A model generated the notes under the pieces. It searched no databases. It was not told the origin of the DNA and saw only the letters and a program-made list of their open reading frames with translations. A program made the translations under genes and the position numbers. Shown one piece after another: positions 54,050 through 54,892 of a stretch of 54,892 nt of DNA (the stretch's first letter is position 1; each line of letters opens with the position of its first letter). Source of the stretch: Planctomycetota bacterium. GTDB lineage: Bacteria > Planctomycetota > J058 > JAJDCP01. The stretch is taken from assembly GCA_029260765.1 (NCBI GenBank), contig JAJDCP010000094.1, positions 1 to 54,892 on the forward strand, given 5' to 3'.

Positions 54050-54067
54050 TGTCAAATTCTTTTGACA
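54050..54067. promoter_or_regulatory. Palindrome 2 containing a consensus -35 box
   Basis: TGTCAAATTCTTTTGACA: seven-base arms around TTCT. Its right arm ends in TTGACA (54062-54067), a perfect sigma-70 -35 sequence, about 87 bases before the HTH gene. No good -10 follows at 16-18 bases. The layout fits an operator over a promoter. Confidence 0.5.
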
Positions 54068-54153
54068 CGCGTGTTTACAGCATTCGGCAGCGGATGTGGC
54101 ACCCTCTTCATTGCGAACCGCGCATGCTGCGCTGGACGCTGAGGAGGAATCCG

Positions 54154-54384
54154 ATGACGAGCACTCCCGCCGAAAGGACGACTCAAGCCTTGATCCGACC
54201 CCGCGCAGTGGCGGATCGGCTCGGCCTTTCTGTGCGCACGATCTATGACTTGATTGAACGGGGCGACTTGCCCGCGGTTCGTGTGACCGACAAGTCCGTA
54301 CGTATTGATCCGGCTGACCTGGCCAACTTCATCGGAGAGCGGCGGACGGGCCCATCCCATAAAGGGGAGGCGCAAAGGAAATGA
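54154..54384 (+). CDS. MerR/HTH_17-type excisionase-like DNA-binding protein
   Basis: 76 residues. The sequence RPRAVADRLGLSVRTIYDLIERGDLPAVRVTDKSVRIDPADLANFI is a typical winged helix-turn-helix of the excisionase/AlpA/HTH_17 class: HTH at about 16-38, wing, then a final helix. Such proteins bind attachment or origin sites and regulate excision, or act as small transcription factors in mobile elements. GAGGAGG precedes the ATG. The stop overlaps the next start. The palindromes at 53996 and 54050 are candidate binding sites. Confidence 0.8.
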   Translation: MTSTPAERTTQALIRPRAVADRLGLSVRTIYDLIERGDLPAVRVTDKSVRIDPADLANFIGERRTGPSHKGEAQRK

Positions 54385-54680
54385 ACAAAAGACACGACCG
54401 CCAGCCCGGGCAAGGGCGAAGCGGTCGAAGGCGGACCAGTAGCAATAGTAGTATCCCGCCTCACTCCAATCCTGTCAACAGTGTCCCCGACAAGGCCGCC
54501 CTGGTCGGGGGCTCCCGCCTCAACGGCATGGAGAGACTCACCCGCTTCGGCTGCACCTGCCGAGAAGGTTGGCTCAGGGTGCGGCGCGCCAGTGCCGGGT
54601 GGCATCCGAGCTGCACGAATGCCCGGTGCGCTTTTCTGGCTCGCTGGCGGCGGCTGCAACCTTGGGAGGCTTCAGCATGA
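54381..54680 (+). CDS. Small basic protein with possible zinc knuckle
   Basis: 99 residues, ATGA overlap at both ends. A disordered Arg/Ser/Asn-rich N-terminal half is followed by CTCREGWLRVRRASAGWHPSCTNARC, four cysteines and a histidine that could hold zinc. Placed between the HTH gene and the primase, it is likely part of the replication or control module. Unknown family. Confidence 0.55.
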   Translation: MNKRHDRQPGQGRSGRRRTSSNSSIPPHSNPVNSVPDKAALVGGSRLNGMERLTRFGCTCREGWLRVRRASAGWHPSCTNARCAFLARWRRLQPWEASA

Positions 54681-54892
54681 ATGTCTCCCTTACTGACCTC
54701 AAAGACATGATGGACATCCGAGACCTGTGGAGTCGTCTGGGCCTGGAACATTCCAGGGGTCGGAAAGTGCGCTGCCCGACGCCCGAGCATGAAGATCGGA
54801 ATCCGAGCTGCGAGCTCAAGAACAACCGTTGGCGGTGCTTCGGCTGCGGAGCCTACGGGGATCACTACGACCTGATCCAGCTGGCGACCGGT
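54677..54892 (+). CDS. CHC2 zinc-finger primase, 5' part only
   Basis: 72 codons to the window end, no stop. The start MNVSLTDLKDMMDIRDLWSRLGL is followed by CPTPEHEDRNPSC and WRCFGCGAYGDHYDLIQL, the CHC2 zinc-binding domain of DnaG-type and phage primases (CPxxxH...CFxCG). The catalytic Toprim region would lie beyond the window. This suggests a primase or primase-helicase of the mobile element. The ATG overlaps the stop of the previous gene. Confidence 0.8.
   Translation, partial: MNVSLTDLKDMMDIRDLWSRLGLEHSRGRKVRCPTPEHEDRNPSCELKNNRWRCFGCGAYGDHYDLIQLATG

Noticed and set aside
1..54892. CRISPR array or insertion sequences
   Set aside because: No regularly spaced short repeats were found, and no transposase-like protein appears in any frame examined.

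Overview
This is a high-GC bacterial window with strong Shine-Dalgarno sites, many GTG/TTG starts and pervasive 4-base stop/start overlaps. It looks like a mobile element (phage, phage-plasmid or integrative element) carrying a very large defence cargo. No rRNA, ribosomal-protein or core-metabolism genes are seen, so I cannot name the host beyond a high-GC, probably Gram-negative bacterium.

Positions 1-13.4 kb: two membrane-protein genes, an Ala/Lys/Pro-rich protein, about 1.1 kb of structured non-coding DNA (41-bp direct repeat, hairpins, a tRNA-like element, two terminators), then a tightly packed run of small, mostly unknown plus-strand genes typical of a phage early region. Recognisable members are a possible sliding-clamp-like protein, a possible DUF932-like protein and an ATP-dependent DNA ligase. 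Three near-identical terminator hairpins sit directly in front of ribosome binding sites here.

Positions 14.0-51.0 kb: eleven large collinear genes without IS elements. Block A (14.0-30.6 kb): an 1129-aa protein of unknown function, a 2088-aa DEAH/DUF1998 helicase, an 1879-aa STAND/AAA-type ATPase and a 373-aa protein with a C-terminal HEPN-like RxxxxH motif. Block B (30.9-51.0 kb): a DUF1998 helicase fused to a Vsr/DUF559-like nuclease domain, a UvrD-type helicase with a RelE/ParE-like N-terminus, a SNF2/RapA-type helicase, two tandem paralogous Eco57I-type N6-adenine methyltransferases (the second ending in a LexA-like S24 peptidase domain), and an Mrr-type nuclease split into two overlapping ORFs. 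Every junction in block B is a 4-base overlap, so it is almost certainly one translationally coupled operon. The mix (SNF2 + DUF1998 helicase + adenine methylase + nuclease) is DISARM-like, but the full composition is not a standard DISARM, BREX or Druantia locus as I know them.

Positions 51.0-54.9 kb: a convergent small HhH-like gene, three unknown genes, two palindromic putative operators, a MerR/excisionase-type HTH gene, a small Cys-containing gene and the start of a CHC2 zinc-finger primase that runs off the window. Replication and recombination genes on both sides (clamp-like/ligase left, excisionase/primase right) suggest the 37-kb block is cargo inside one element.

A working model (inference): host DNA is methylated by the two methylases, helicases and nucleases of block B process unmodified DNA, and block A adds a sensor ATPase with a possible RNase effector. 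The S24 domain could tie one methylase to DNA damage or infection.
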